Assembly: GCF_942548115.1 (NCBI RefSeq)
Contig: NZ_OW824151.1
Coordinates: 2,976,001 to 3,040,000 of the forward strand
Source: Aeromicrobium sp. Leaf245
GTDB taxonomy: Bacteria; Actinomycetota; Actinomycetes; Propionibacteriales; Nocardioidaceae
Direction: 5' to 3'
Length of the DNA stretch: 64,000 nucleotides
A program made the translations under genes and the position numbers. Below, in pieces: positions 42,902 to 50,795 of this stretch. Below the pieces are notes generated by a model. That model was not told the origin of the DNA. It ran no database searches and saw nothing but the letters and a program-made list of their open reading frames with translations. The stretch's first letter is position 1, and the number at the start of each line of letters is the position of its first letter.

Positions 42902-43198
42902 TTACCCCGACTGCTTGTCTCCGGGGTCCGCGACACGCACATCGATGTCCGTCGGGCGACCGCGGGATTCGGATGATCGAAGTGCGGACTCGATCTGGTC
43001 ATACGAGAGCGCGGCCTTTAGGTGAAGACGCTGCCGACCTGTCTTGACGAGCACCTGGATCAATCGCCCAGGCGGGGGGATGTCGCACTTCCGGCATCTG
43101 GTGAACCAGAAGTCCTCACCTTCAGACGTGTTCTCTCGCGTCGCCACACCCAAGACGCGCCGGCACTTCGTGCATCGAACGCGGACCGAGGGGGTCAT
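42902..43198 (-). CDS. Zinc-ribbon-like small protein coupled to the recombinase
   Basis: A 98-residue protein with two CxxC knuckles, CTKCRRVLG near residue 9 and CRKCDIPPPG near 35, forming a probable zinc ribbon, then a basic and acidic helical tail. The ATG at 43198 overlaps the recombinase stop as ATGA. Being translated with the recombinase, it could be a DNA-binding partner in integration or excision. Confidence 0.72.
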   Translation of the reverse strand: MTPSVRVRCTKCRRVLGVATRENTSEGEDFWFTRCRKCDIPPPGRLIQVLVKTGRQRLHLKAALSYDQIESALRSSESRGRPTDIDVRVADPGDKQSG

Positions 43199-44601
43199 GA
43201 CTTCCATCCAATCTGGACCTGCGTTGGCGCGAACCGCTGCCCCGCCCCGGACGGCAGAACAGTCACCTTCATCAGCGCGTCGATCACTGCCCGCTTGCGG
43301 TCGAGCGACTGCGCCTCCCACCGAGCCCTGACGCCAAGCCCTACGAGCTCGGCGTACTCCGGCGACGGGCTCGCCGCGATGATCCGTGCCTCAGCCTCCG
43401 CGAGCTTCGGTCTGAGTCGTGCCGTACCGCGCTCGAGCTGCGACCCGGTGATCAGCCCATCGGCGAACTGATCCGCTAGCAGATCCAGGCGAGCTTCAAT
43501 CGCGAGCTTCTCGCTCGTCGCTTGAGTCATCGCGTCGGAGTCACCCGCGAACAGGTCGGCCGCATCCGGTCGTTCGAGGCGGGCGATCACCACACCCTCA
43601 ACGACCTCGTCGACCGCATCTGCCTTGCGCCGAACCCGGTAACAGTTCTGGCAGGCGTAGGACCGCGGCTGCTTCTTCTTGCCGTACTCATGCGCGGCCG
43701 CGCCCCTGAGCCGCTCGCCACAGTTGCCGCAGATCGCGATGCCACTGAGGAGGTGCTTCACTCCCCCGTTGTTGCCGGTCCGACGTCGAGGGTCTCGGAG
43801 CAGTGCGACGAGCCGATCGAATGAGTCGTCGTCGACGATGGCCGGCCAGTTGCCCTTGCCGATGACCTGCTTCTGATGGACGCGGCGACCCGCGTTCCTC
43901 TCGCGGAGGAGCACCTGTCGAAGAGTGGTGCCGGACCATGGCTTGCCCGATGGCGACATCGACCCCGTCTCGTTCAGCGCCGACGCCACCGCCCGCAGCG
44001 GCTCGCCGGCCAGAATGCGCTTGGTGGCGGTCTGGATCACCGCCGCCTGCTCGGGGTGGAGCATCTCGGTGTACCCACGGACCGTGCCGGTCTCATCGAT
44101 CACCGGCTCACGGACGTAGCCGAAGGCAACCTTGCCGTGTGAAAGTCCGCTCTCCGCGCGCTCGAGAAACTTCCGCTTGAGCCGCCGCGAGGACTGCTCG
44201 ACCTCGTGTCGAGCGACGCTGCCCTTGATGCGGGCCGTGAGTTGTCCCTGTGGCGTTCCGAGGTCGACCTCTCCTCCGACCGATGCGAGCGCAACACCGT
44301 GCGCTTCGGCCAGATCGATGAGTGTCTCGAGCTCGGCTGGCGTGCGGGTCAGCCGGTCGATGTCCCAGACGACGAGGGCCGAGACCTTGTCCCGCGTGAT
44401 GTCACTGAGCAGTCGCTCGTACTCAGGACGACGCCGTCCGGTGCTCGCACTGACGTCGTTGTCGACGTAGGTCTCGGCGGTGGTCCAGCCGCGATCTGTC
44501 GCCAGCCGAGTGCAGTCTTCGATCTGTCGCGCGACACCAAGCGCGCTTCCGTCGTCCGATGAGATTCGGGCGTAGATCACAGCGGAAGTTTCTCGGTTCA
44601 C
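43195..44601 (-). CDS. int: Large serine recombinase (integrase) of the element
   Basis: A 468-residue large serine integrase. The N-terminal resolvase domain has YARISSDDG with catalytic Ser14 after Arg12, and WDIDRLTRTPAELE as the second conserved block. A recombinase domain follows with AFGYVREP and the RILAGEPLRAVASALN helix. Next is a zinc ribbon (CGNCGERL and, after a gap, YACQNCYRV) and a coiled-coil C terminus. The GTG start at 44601 lies 43 bp from the right end of the element, the usual layout for this class. It would integrate the element at the tadC attachment site, and a separate directionality factor would be needed for excision. Confidence 0.95.
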   Translation of the reverse strand: MNRETSAVIYARISSDDGSALGVARQIEDCTRLATDRGWTTAETYVDNDVSASTGRRRPEYERLLSDITRDKVSALVVWDIDRLTRTPAELETLIDLAEAHGVALASVGGEVDLGTPQGQLTARIKGSVARHEVEQSSRRLKRKFLERAESGLSHGKVAFGYVREPVIDETGTVRGYTEMLHPEQAAVIQTATKRILAGEPLRAVASALNETGSMSPSGKPWSGTTLRQVLLRERNAGRRVHQKQVIGKGNWPAIVDDDSFDRLVALLRDPRRRTGNNGGVKHLLSGIAICGNCGERLRGAAAHEYGKKKQPRSYACQNCYRVRRKADAVDEVVEGVVIARLERPDAADLFAGDSDAMTQATSEKLAIEARLDLLADQFADGLITGSQLERGTARLRPKLAEAEARIIAASPSPEYAELVGLGVRARWEAQSLDRKRAVIDALMKVTVLPSGAGQRFAPTQVQIGWKS

Positions 44602-44644
44602 ATAGACAATGGTAGTACCCCGGATGCATGATGTGCGGGACCAT

Positions 44645-44647
44645 CAT
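44645..44647. other. Right attachment junction of the element (shared CAT core)
   Basis: Left of this point the sequence belongs to the element (GTGCGGGACCAT); right of it tadC continues (CAGGATCTCCTTGCGG). The CAT core matches the left junction at 30415-30417. A CAT three bases to the left (44642-44644) is an alternative crossover point, but only the chosen one gives a family-typical TadC sequence without an extra Met. Confidence 0.72.
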
Positions 44648-45466
44648 CAGGATCTCCTTGCGGCCGCCGGCCTCCATCAGGTCGCGACGGGCGGTCTCGC
44701 GCACGTCGGCAGCCTGGGCGTGCAGCACGTCGACGAGCGGGGTGCCGCGGTCGACCGCGACGGCGAGCCCCTCGGCGAACCGGGCGATGCTCGCCACGCC
44801 CGTTCGGGCCGCGAGGGCGTCGAACGCCGCGGGCACGGTCCGCCCGGTCCGTACGTCGGCCAGGACGGTGCCGAGCTCGTCGGCCAGACCACCCCTCAGG
44901 ACCTGGAGCACCCGCTCCAGCCCGGCCACCGGACTCTCCCCCGCAGCGACCGCCAGGGCGAGGAGGTCGGCCACGACGGGGAACTCCTCGGCCAGCCGGG
45001 CCTCGTGACGCTTGACCTGCGACGAGAGACAGGTGTCCCGCCCGAGGACGCCCGCGACGAAGCCGGTGACGCACACGACCATCAGGACCAGGGGCGACCC
45101 GCCGTAGGTGGTCCACACGACGGTGCAGATCACCGACGCCACACCGAACCCGAGAGCACCCCAGACGAGCTGCTGGATGCGGAGCTCCTCGACCCCGTAG
45201 GGCGACCCGAGCCGCGTCAACCGTCGCTCGACGCCGGAGGCACCACCGGTCACCCGGCCGACCACGTCGCCGACCGAGCGCAGGAGCGGCCCGTAGACGG
45301 CACCCACGGTGCTGGTCGAGCGGGCCGACGTCGGCAGGACGTCGCCGAGGTAGGGGTCGATCCGCATCATCGGGGTGGGGTGCCGGACACGCCGCCAGGA
45401 CGTGAGCACCAGGAGCAGACCGCTCGCGAGGACGGCACCGAGGACCGCTCCGACGACGGGGCTCAT
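44645..45466 (-). pseudogene. tadC: tadC, N-terminal 274 codons, interrupted by the element
   Basis: A TadC/GspF-type platform protein lacking its last helix. It starts at ATG 45466 (MSPVVGAVLGAVLASGLLLVL) and continues through two central membrane segments (WGALGFGVASVICTVVW, LVLMVVCVTGFVAGVLG). Then come the conserved EEFPVVADLLALAVAAGESP and RRDLMEAGGRKEILM. After the junction the frame runs on into the element for 74 codons to a stop at 44423, replacing the native tail with unrelated, basic sequence. TadC and TadB form the membrane platform that the ATPase acts on, so the pilus is probably inactive while the element is present. The start overlaps the tadB stop as ATGA. Confidence 0.92.
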
Positions 45467-46314
45467 GCGAGGACCCGCCGCTCCTGCGGAAGCCGACCGA
45501 TCCACAGCATCAGCCGGAAGGCGACCACGCACACGACCGCGCCCACGGTCAGGACCACGGCCCCGGTGGCGGTGGCGTACCTGGCGACCACGTCCGGCTG
45601 CAGGCTGAGCGCCGCGAGGACCACCCAGGGGGCACCGACCGCGAGGCGTGCGGCGTTCACGGTCCAGGACTGGCGCGCCTCGAGCTCACCGCGGGTCCGA
45701 GCCTCCTCGCGCAGGAAACCGGAGAGGGCGCGAAGCATGCGTCCCAGGTCTCCTCCGCCGACGTCGCGCGCGAGACGCAGCGCCTCGACCACGCGATCGC
45801 CGGTCGGGTCGGCGAGGCGCACCTTCAGGCGGTCGAGGGCCGCGTCGAACCGTCCGGTGGACTGGTAGTCGCGCCCGAAACGCACGAACGGCTCCCGCAG
45901 CCCCTCCGGGCCCCGCTCCCCCAGCTGCACCACCGCCTCGGGGAGCGAGAGTCCGGCGCGCACCGCGGAGGCGAGATTGTCGACGGCGTCGGGCCACAGG
46001 TCGGCGTGCTCCCGTGCACGCCGACGTGCGCGACCCCGCAACGTCGCCACGGGGAGCAGCGCCGCCAGCGCGCCGAAGACGAGACCGACGACCAGGACCC
46101 GCGACACGATCGTCATCACGAGACCGGCCACGAGGAACGACCCGCCGCACAGCCCGAACAGACCGGCCGGCGTCACCTCGGAGAGCCCGGCGGCGTCGAG
46201 CAGCTCGCGCAGCGAGCGGGTCGACCGACCCCGAGGTCGCGGGTGCGGGTCGGCCAGCGCCCACAGCACGAGCACGAGGCCCAGCCCCAGGACCAGTCCG
46301 ATCAGGGCGCCCAT
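45463..46314 (-). CDS. tadB: Tad pilus platform protein TadB
   Basis: A 283-residue GspF-type integral membrane protein. It has an N-terminal helix (GLVLGLGLVLVLWALA), a second membrane region (FLVAGLVMTIVSRVLVVGLVF), the cytoplasmic T2SSF domain (LWPDAVDNLASAVRAGLSLPEAV, GGGDLGRMLRALSGFLREE) and two C-terminal helices. It is the first of two platform subunits. The ATG at 46314 lies inside the end of tadA (13-base overlap), and the stop overlaps the tadC start. Confidence 0.9.
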   Translation of the reverse strand: MGALIGLVLGLGLVLVLWALADPHPRPRGRSTRSLRELLDAAGLSEVTPAGLFGLCGGSFLVAGLVMTIVSRVLVVGLVFGALAALLPVATLRGRARRRAREHADLWPDAVDNLASAVRAGLSLPEAVVQLGERGPEGLREPFVRFGRDYQSTGRFDAALDRLKVRLADPTGDRVVEALRLARDVGGGDLGRMLRALSGFLREEARTRGELEARQSWTVNAARLAVGAPWVVLAALSLQPDVVARYATATGAVVLTVGAVVCVVAFRLMLWIGRLPQERRVLA

Positions 46315-47552
46315 CCGGAGTCCTCCTCGGGCACCAGGACGTCGTCGAGATCGATGCCGACGCGCTCGAACGCGTCGCGCCGAGCCGGTCGACCGTGGCC
46401 GCGCCGCAGCGTGCCTCCTTCGCGCTTGAAGACCGTCTCGGTCTCGATGAGACCGTTCTCGACCCTCCCGGTGACCGCCGCGACCTCCTGCACGGCTCGC
46501 CTGCCCGCGTGGTCGATGGAGGTGTGGACGACGAGGTCGACGGAGGTCGCGACGGTCGGCACCACGAAGTCGCTCGTGATGTTCGCCCCGGCGAGCAGCG
46601 GGAGCGTGCAGAGCTTGGTGAGCGCCTGACGGGCCGAGCTCGCGTGCACGCTGGCCATCCCGGGGAGACCGGCGTTGAGGGCGAGCAGCATGTCGAGACA
46701 CTCGGCGGAGCGGACCTCGCCCACCACGATGCGACTCGGGCGCATGCGAAGCGCCTCCTTGACCAGCATCCGCAGATCCACCTCGCCGGTCCCCTCGAGG
46801 CCGGCCTGGCGGGACTGGAGCGCGACCCAGTCGGGGTGGCGTCCGCACTGCAGCTCGAAGACCTCCTCGACCGTCAGCAGACGTTGCGACCCAGGGATCG
46901 CGGCGGCCAGGCAGTTCAACAGGGTCGTCTTCCCTGCCTGCGTCCCCCCGGACACGACGACGTTCAACCCCGCCACGACGCTTGCTCGCAGGAACCGTGC
47001 GGCCGTGGCGTCGATGGTCCGGAGGGTCACGAGGTCGTCCAGCGAGTGGGCCCGCGCGACGAACTTGCGAATGTTGACCGCACTGAACCCGCGCGAGATG
47101 CCCTCCAGGACCACGTGCAGGCGGTGACCTCCGGGCAGCATCGCGTCCACGAACGGCTGCGACACGTCGAGCCTGCGGCCGGACGACGACAGCATCCGCT
47201 CGACCAGCTCGCGCACCTGCGCAGCCGTGAGGATCACCGACGTCAGCTCGTGCTTGCCGTCGCGCGCGACGAACACCCGGTCCGGCTCGTTGATCCACAC
47301 CTCCTCGACCGTCGGGTCGTCGAGGAACGCCTGCAACGGCCCGAACCCGGCCACGTCGGCGACGATGCCGCCCACGATCCGGTCGGGTTCGTCGAGGGAG
47401 CGCACCGCACCCGTCAGCGACCGCTTCTCGTGCTCGGCCACCACGTCGATCGCGAGCTGGCGCACCGCGTCGGCCTCGACCTGGGGATCGATGCGACGGC
47501 GGCGCACCTGCTCGCGGACCTCGTCCGCGAGCGTCGCCTGAACTGGATCCAC
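46302..47552 (-). CDS. tadA: Tad pilus assembly ATPase TadA (CpaF family)
   Basis: A 416-residue secretion ATPase. The N-terminal domain contains VEEVWINEPDRVFVARDGKHE. The motor domain follows, with Walker A VSGGTQAGKTTLLN near residue 200, Asp box LLTVEEVFEL, Walker B SRIVVGEVRSAE and the His box GMASVHASSA. It drives assembly of the Tad fibre. The GTG start at 47552 has GAAGGG upstream. It is the first gene of the operon that would run through tadB, tadC and the pseudopilin genes if the element were absent. Confidence 0.94.
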   Translation of the reverse strand: MDPVQATLADEVREQVRRRRIDPQVEADAVRQLAIDVVAEHEKRSLTGAVRSLDEPDRIVGGIVADVAGFGPLQAFLDDPTVEEVWINEPDRVFVARDGKHELTSVILTAAQVRELVERMLSSSGRRLDVSQPFVDAMLPGGHRLHVVLEGISRGFSAVNIRKFVARAHSLDDLVTLRTIDATAARFLRASVVAGLNVVVSGGTQAGKTTLLNCLAAAIPGSQRLLTVEEVFELQCGRHPDWVALQSRQAGLEGTGEVDLRMLVKEALRMRPSRIVVGEVRSAECLDMLLALNAGLPGMASVHASSARQALTKLCTLPLLAGANITSDFVVPTVATSVDLVVHTSIDHAGRRAVQEVAAVTGRVENGLIETETVFKREGGTLRRGHGRPARRDAFERVGIDLDDVLVPEEDSGWAP

Positions 47553-47911
47553 CTCGACCCTTCCCCCGAAAAGTCCTGCAGTGCCGGAGAGTCTCCCAAA
47601 GAAGACCCCATCCGTGAAGGCCCTCGTACGCAGGGTGTGGACGGACGTCCGGACTCAGGTCGGTGGACGTCGGCGGCAGGCGTCCCGCTGTGTCGGGGAG
47701 GCGACCCAGAAGTCGCGCCCACCTTCGCGTGAGCCTCGAGCCACGCCGAGGCACCCTGAGAGCAAGAGGTCCTTCCAAGGACTAGCGGCGAAAGACCCGG
47801 GTCGCCTACCCTGTGTGGTGTCGGCCACGCGGAAATGGTCCTGAAGAACCAGGGACCATCGCCTCGTGACCTGCCAGCATCTTCATGGGAGTGGGGAGAA
47901 GTGGTTTCAAC
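47553..47911. other. 359-bp intergenic region between tadA and a divergent gene
   Basis: This divergent gap should hold promoters for the Tad operon and for the gene at 47912. It has two inverted repeats: GTCCTT and AAGGAC at 47769-47782, and ATGGTCC (47835-47841) with GGACCAT (47853-47859). TACCCT at 47807-47812 could be a -10 element for rightward transcription. Apparent short frames here lack coding character. Confidence 0.6.
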
Positions 47912-48367
47912 ATGACGATCACACATGTGGCCGAGCGCCCGTCGAGCGACGACGCGTTCTCCCGTCATGCCTGCGTGCTCGAGCTGGTCGTCGGCGCCGC
48001 GCTCATCCCCGCGCGCGAGGGGCTGAGCCCCGTGCTCGAGCTCGTCGCCACCGCGGCCCGCGAGGACAGCCTCACCCCCGAGACCGCCTTCGACCTCGGT
48101 CAGCAGCTGCGCCTCGTCACCGGTGACGAACCGACCGACGACGACCTGGAGGGCCACCTGCTGCTGCGCGCCCTGCTGTCGGAGCTCATCGAGTACGCGA
48201 GCCTCGTCGAGGGCGTGCACGTCGACGACCTCGAGCCGCTCGTCGACCACCTCATCGCCGTCGGCGACCTCGCCGAGGCGCGCCGCACCATGCACCTCGC
48301 CGAGATCGCGCGTGCTCGCGTGCGCGCCCTCGAGGCCCCCGTGGCCGCCGACCTCGGCGCCGCCTGA
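47912..48367 (+). CDS. Conserved-looking helical hypothetical protein
   Basis: A 151-residue, acidic, almost entirely helical cytosolic protein (SPVLELVATAAREDSLTPETAF, LLRALLSELIEYASLVEG, then EARRTMHLAEIARAR in the C-terminal part). I chose ATG 47912, with GGGGAGAAG twelve bases upstream, over ATG 47885, which has no site. No family recognised. It is a single gene between the Tad operon and a two-component system, ended by its own hairpin. Confidence 0.75.
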   Translation: MTITHVAERPSSDDAFSRHACVLELVVGAALIPAREGLSPVLELVATAAREDSLTPETAFDLGQQLRLVTGDEPTDDDLEGHLLLRALLSELIEYASLVEGVHVDDLEPLVDHLIAVGDLAEARRTMHLAEIARARVRALEAPVAADLGAA

Positions 48368-48387
48368 GAGCAGCACGGAACCACCAG

Positions 48388-48419
48388 CACCCTCCGCCCA
48401 CACCCAGGGCCGGAGGGTG
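48388..48419 (+). terminator. Hairpin terminator
   Basis: CACCCTCCG (48388-48396) pairs with CGGAGGGTG (48411-48419) across a 14-base loop, 20 bp after the stop of the upstream gene. It separates that gene from the two-component operon. Confidence 0.65.
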
Positions 48420-48472
48420 TCTCCGTCTCGGCACGCCGAGCACTCGCCTCGCGGACCCGGCCGCACCAGCGC

Positions 48473-48516
48473 TCACAGGAACGTCACAGGTGACTCACGG
48501 ACAGCCGACGGACAGC
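48473..48516. promoter_or_regulatory. Direct-repeat operator upstream of the response regulator
   Basis: TCACAGG at 48473 and 48484 and TCACGG at 48495 are spaced exactly 11 bp. CGGACAGC at 48498 and 48509 repeats with the same 11-bp spacing. Helically phased direct repeats are the usual target of OmpR-family regulators, so the downstream regulator probably binds here and controls its own operon. Confidence 0.55.
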
Positions 48517-48533
48517 CCGGCCACACTGGAGAC

Positions 48534-49256
48534 ATGAACGCCTCCCTCACGCGCGCCGACGGCAGCCGGCTGCGGGTCCTCGTGGTCGACGACGAGCCCA
48601 ACATCGCCGAGCTGCTCATGATGGCCCTGCGCTACGAGGGCTGGGAGGTGCGCACCGCTGGCACGGGCCGCACGGCTGTGAACGCCGCCCGTGAGTTCGG
48701 ACCCGACGTGGTCGTCCTCGACTGGATGCTCCCCGACTTCGACGGCCTCGAGGTGCTGCGCCGCATCCGCCAGCGCGACGAGCACGTGCCCGTCCTCTTC
48801 CTCACCGCGCGCGACGCCGTGGAGGACCGCGTGGCCGGGCTGACCGCCGGCGGCGACGACTACGTGACCAAGCCGTTCAGCCTCGAGGAAGTCGTGGCCC
48901 GCGTGCGCGCGCTCGTGCGGCGCACCGGCGCCCGGGAGGCCCGTGCCGAGCACGTGGTGGTCGTCGGCGACCTGGTCCTCGACGAGGACAGCCGCGACGT
49001 GACCCGGGCCGGCACCGCGATCGAGCTCACCGCCACCGAGTTCGAGCTGCTGCGCTTCCTCATGCGCAACCCGCGCCGCGTGCTCAGCAAGGCGCAGATC
49101 CTCGACCGGGTCTGGAACTACGACTTCGGCGGGCAGGCCAACGTCGTCGAGCTCTACATCTCCTACCTGCGCAAGAAGATCGACGCCGGTCGCGAGCCCA
49201 TGATCCACACCAAGCGTGGAGCAGGGTACGTGCTCAAGCCGGTCGAGCCCGCGTGA
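48534..49256 (+). CDS. OmpR-family response regulator
   Basis: A 240-residue regulator. The receiver domain has the acidic pair D19-D20, the phospho-acceptor D63 in VVLDWMLPDFDG, T91 and K113 in YVTKPFS. The C-terminal winged helix has LTATEFELLRFLMRNPRRVLS and the recognition helix VVELYISYLRKKID. It overlaps none of its neighbours but is 22 bp from the kinase gene. The organisation resembles actinobacterial TrcRS-type systems. Target genes probably include its own operon and possibly the glycosyltransferases downstream. Confidence 0.93.
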   Translation: MNASLTRADGSRLRVLVVDDEPNIAELLMMALRYEGWEVRTAGTGRTAVNAAREFGPDVVVLDWMLPDFDGLEVLRRIRQRDEHVPVLFLTARDAVEDRVAGLTAGGDDYVTKPFSLEEVVARVRALVRRTGAREARAEHVVVVGDLVLDEDSRDVTRAGTAIELTATEFELLRFLMRNPRRVLSKAQILDRVWNYDFGGQANVVELYISYLRKKIDAGREPMIHTKRGAGYVLKPVEPA

Positions 49257-49278
49257 GCGAGAACGTGCGAGCGTCGCG

Positions 49279-50718
49279 ATGAGCCTGACTCGACGACTCG
49301 TCCTCACCGTCGTGGCGCTCGTCGTCGCCGTCAGCCTGCTCGTCGCCGGTGCGGCGACCCTCGTCATGCGCGCCTACCTGACCGACCGCCTCGACGCCGA
49401 GCTCGCGCAGTCCACCGAACGCGCCCGGGTCCAGGCCGGCGGGAACCCGGTCGGCGACGGACCCGGTGGTCCGTTCGGCTCGCGCCCCCGGCCGAGCGCC
49501 CTGTGCGGCGAGCCCCCGCGGCCGTCCCTCGGCCAGTCCGCCCGCAGCCTCACCGCCGTCTACACCGACGACTGCCGAGCCGGTGTGCAGATCACCGAGA
49601 GCGCGGGGCTGCGTCCGCTCTCCAGCTCCGCCCTCGACGCGCTGGCCGACGTCGACCCCGACGACGAGCCCCTCACCGTCGACCTCCCCGGCCTCGGCTC
49701 CGTGCGCGTGGCCGCCACGACCACCGCCGACGGCACCGTCGTCGTCCAGGGCCTGCCGACCGGCGACCTCGACGAGACGCTCACCCGCCTGCTCTGGTGG
49801 GAGGCGCTGCTGACCGTGCTCGGCGCGGCGGCCGCCGGGCTCGTGGGCGTCGTCCTCGTGCGCCGCCAGCTCCGTCCCCTGCGCGAGGTCGCGGCCACCG
49901 CCCACGAGGTGACCACCCTCCCGCTCGACAGCGGCGTGGTGGGCCGCACCGTCCGCGTGCCCGAGAAGCTGACCGACCCCGGCAACGAGGTGGGCCAGGT
50001 GGGCGAGGCCCTCAACCGGCTGCTCACGCACGTGGAGCAGGCCCTCGACGCCCGGCACGAGAGCGAGCAGCAGGTCCGCCAGTTCCTCGCCGACGCCTCC
50101 CACGAGCTGAGGACGCCCCTCTCGACGATCCGCGGCTACGCCGAGCTGGGTCGGCGCACCGGGACCGACCAGCTGACCAAGGTGGAGTCCGAGGCCGCGC
50201 GCATGTCGACCCTCGTCGACGACATGCTGCTGCTAGCTCGGCTCGACTCCGGCCGCCCGCTGGAGCGCGAGCCCGTCGACCTGAGCCTCCTGCTCGCCGA
50301 GTCCGTGAGCGACGCCCGCGTGGTCGACGGTGGGCACACCTGGCGCCTCGAGCTCCCCGACGAGCCGATCGAGGTGCCCGGCGACGCACTCCGCCTGCAC
50401 CAGGCCGTCACCAACCTGCTCGGCAACGCCTCCCGGCACACCCCACCCGGCACCGTGGTCACGGCACGGCTCCGCCTCCCCGACGCGGACCACGCCGTCG
50501 TCGAGGTGCACGACGACGGGCCCGGCATCGGACCCGACCTGCTGCCCGTGGTGTTCGAGCGCTTCACCCGCGGCGACTCGTCGCGCACCCGCGAGTCCGG
50601 CGGCGCCGGCCTGGGCACGTCCCTCGTCGCGGCCATCGCCGAGGCCCACGGCGGCACGGTCGCCGTCACCAGCGAGCCCGGCAGCACCACCTTCGGCATC
50701 ACGCTCCCCCGGACCTGA
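49279..50718 (+). CDS. Two-component sensor histidine kinase
   Basis: A 479-residue membrane kinase. The first membrane helix is LVLTVVALVVAVSLLVAGAA near residue 8-27. It is followed by an extracellular domain with two Cys residues, a second helix (ALLTVLGAAAAGLVGVVLV), and HAMP. The HisKA box FLADASHELRTPLS has His near residue 275. HATPase motifs are NLLGNASRHT, DDGPGIGPDLLPVVFERF and GGAGLGTSLV. It phosphorylates the regulator encoded just upstream. The two Cys residues in the sensor domain (LCGEPP and DDCRAG) may form a disulfide relevant to sensing. Confidence 0.93.
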   Translation: MSLTRRLVLTVVALVVAVSLLVAGAATLVMRAYLTDRLDAELAQSTERARVQAGGNPVGDGPGGPFGSRPRPSALCGEPPRPSLGQSARSLTAVYTDDCRAGVQITESAGLRPLSSSALDALADVDPDDEPLTVDLPGLGSVRVAATTTADGTVVVQGLPTGDLDETLTRLLWWEALLTVLGAAAAGLVGVVLVRRQLRPLREVAATAHEVTTLPLDSGVVGRTVRVPEKLTDPGNEVGQVGEALNRLLTHVEQALDARHESEQQVRQFLADASHELRTPLSTIRGYAELGRRTGTDQLTKVESEAARMSTLVDDMLLLARLDSGRPLEREPVDLSLLLAESVSDARVVDGGHTWRLELPDEPIEVPGDALRLHQAVTNLLGNASRHTPPGTVVTARLRLPDADHAVVEVHDDGPGIGPDLLPVVFERFTRGDSSRTRESGGAGLGTSLVAAIAEAHGGTVAVTSEPGSTTFGITLPRT

Positions 50719-50795
50719 CGGCCCGCCGACACCTCACAGCAGCGGCACAGTCCGCCGAGGGCGCCACCCCAGGAGCGCCGTCGAGCATCGGCGAC

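Larger units (their letters stand above)
30418..44644. mobile_element. 14.2-kb integrative phage-like element inserted in tadC
   Basis: The two ends break one gene (tadC), and a large serine recombinase lies 43 bp from the right end. Rightward genes: two small leader genes, an ImmA/IrrE-like peptidase, a ParB-like gene and four unknown genes. Leftward genes: recombinase, zinc-ribbon protein, small genes, RecA-like ATPase, WhiB, HTH protein, tail-assembly-region genes, tape measure protein and a membrane protein. No terminase, portal, capsid, tail tube, holin or endolysin is seen, and all genes run to the ends, so the element is either a satellite or a reduced prophage. Base composition around 33-36 kb is visibly less GC-rich than the host flanks. 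Confidence 0.9.

Noticed and set aside
42815..42902. Possible promoter pair TTGACT/TAGAGA for the replication block
   Set aside because: The spacing is about 39 bases, far from the required ~17.
30415..44647. tRNA-type or long direct-repeat attachment sites for a tyrosine integrase
   Set aside because: No tRNA and no repeat longer than a few bases is shared by the two ends; the integrase is of the serine class and needs only a two-base core.
47581..47844. Plus-strand frame in the tadA upstream region
   Set aside because: No ribosome site, no family features, strongly basic low-complexity product; treated as intergenic.
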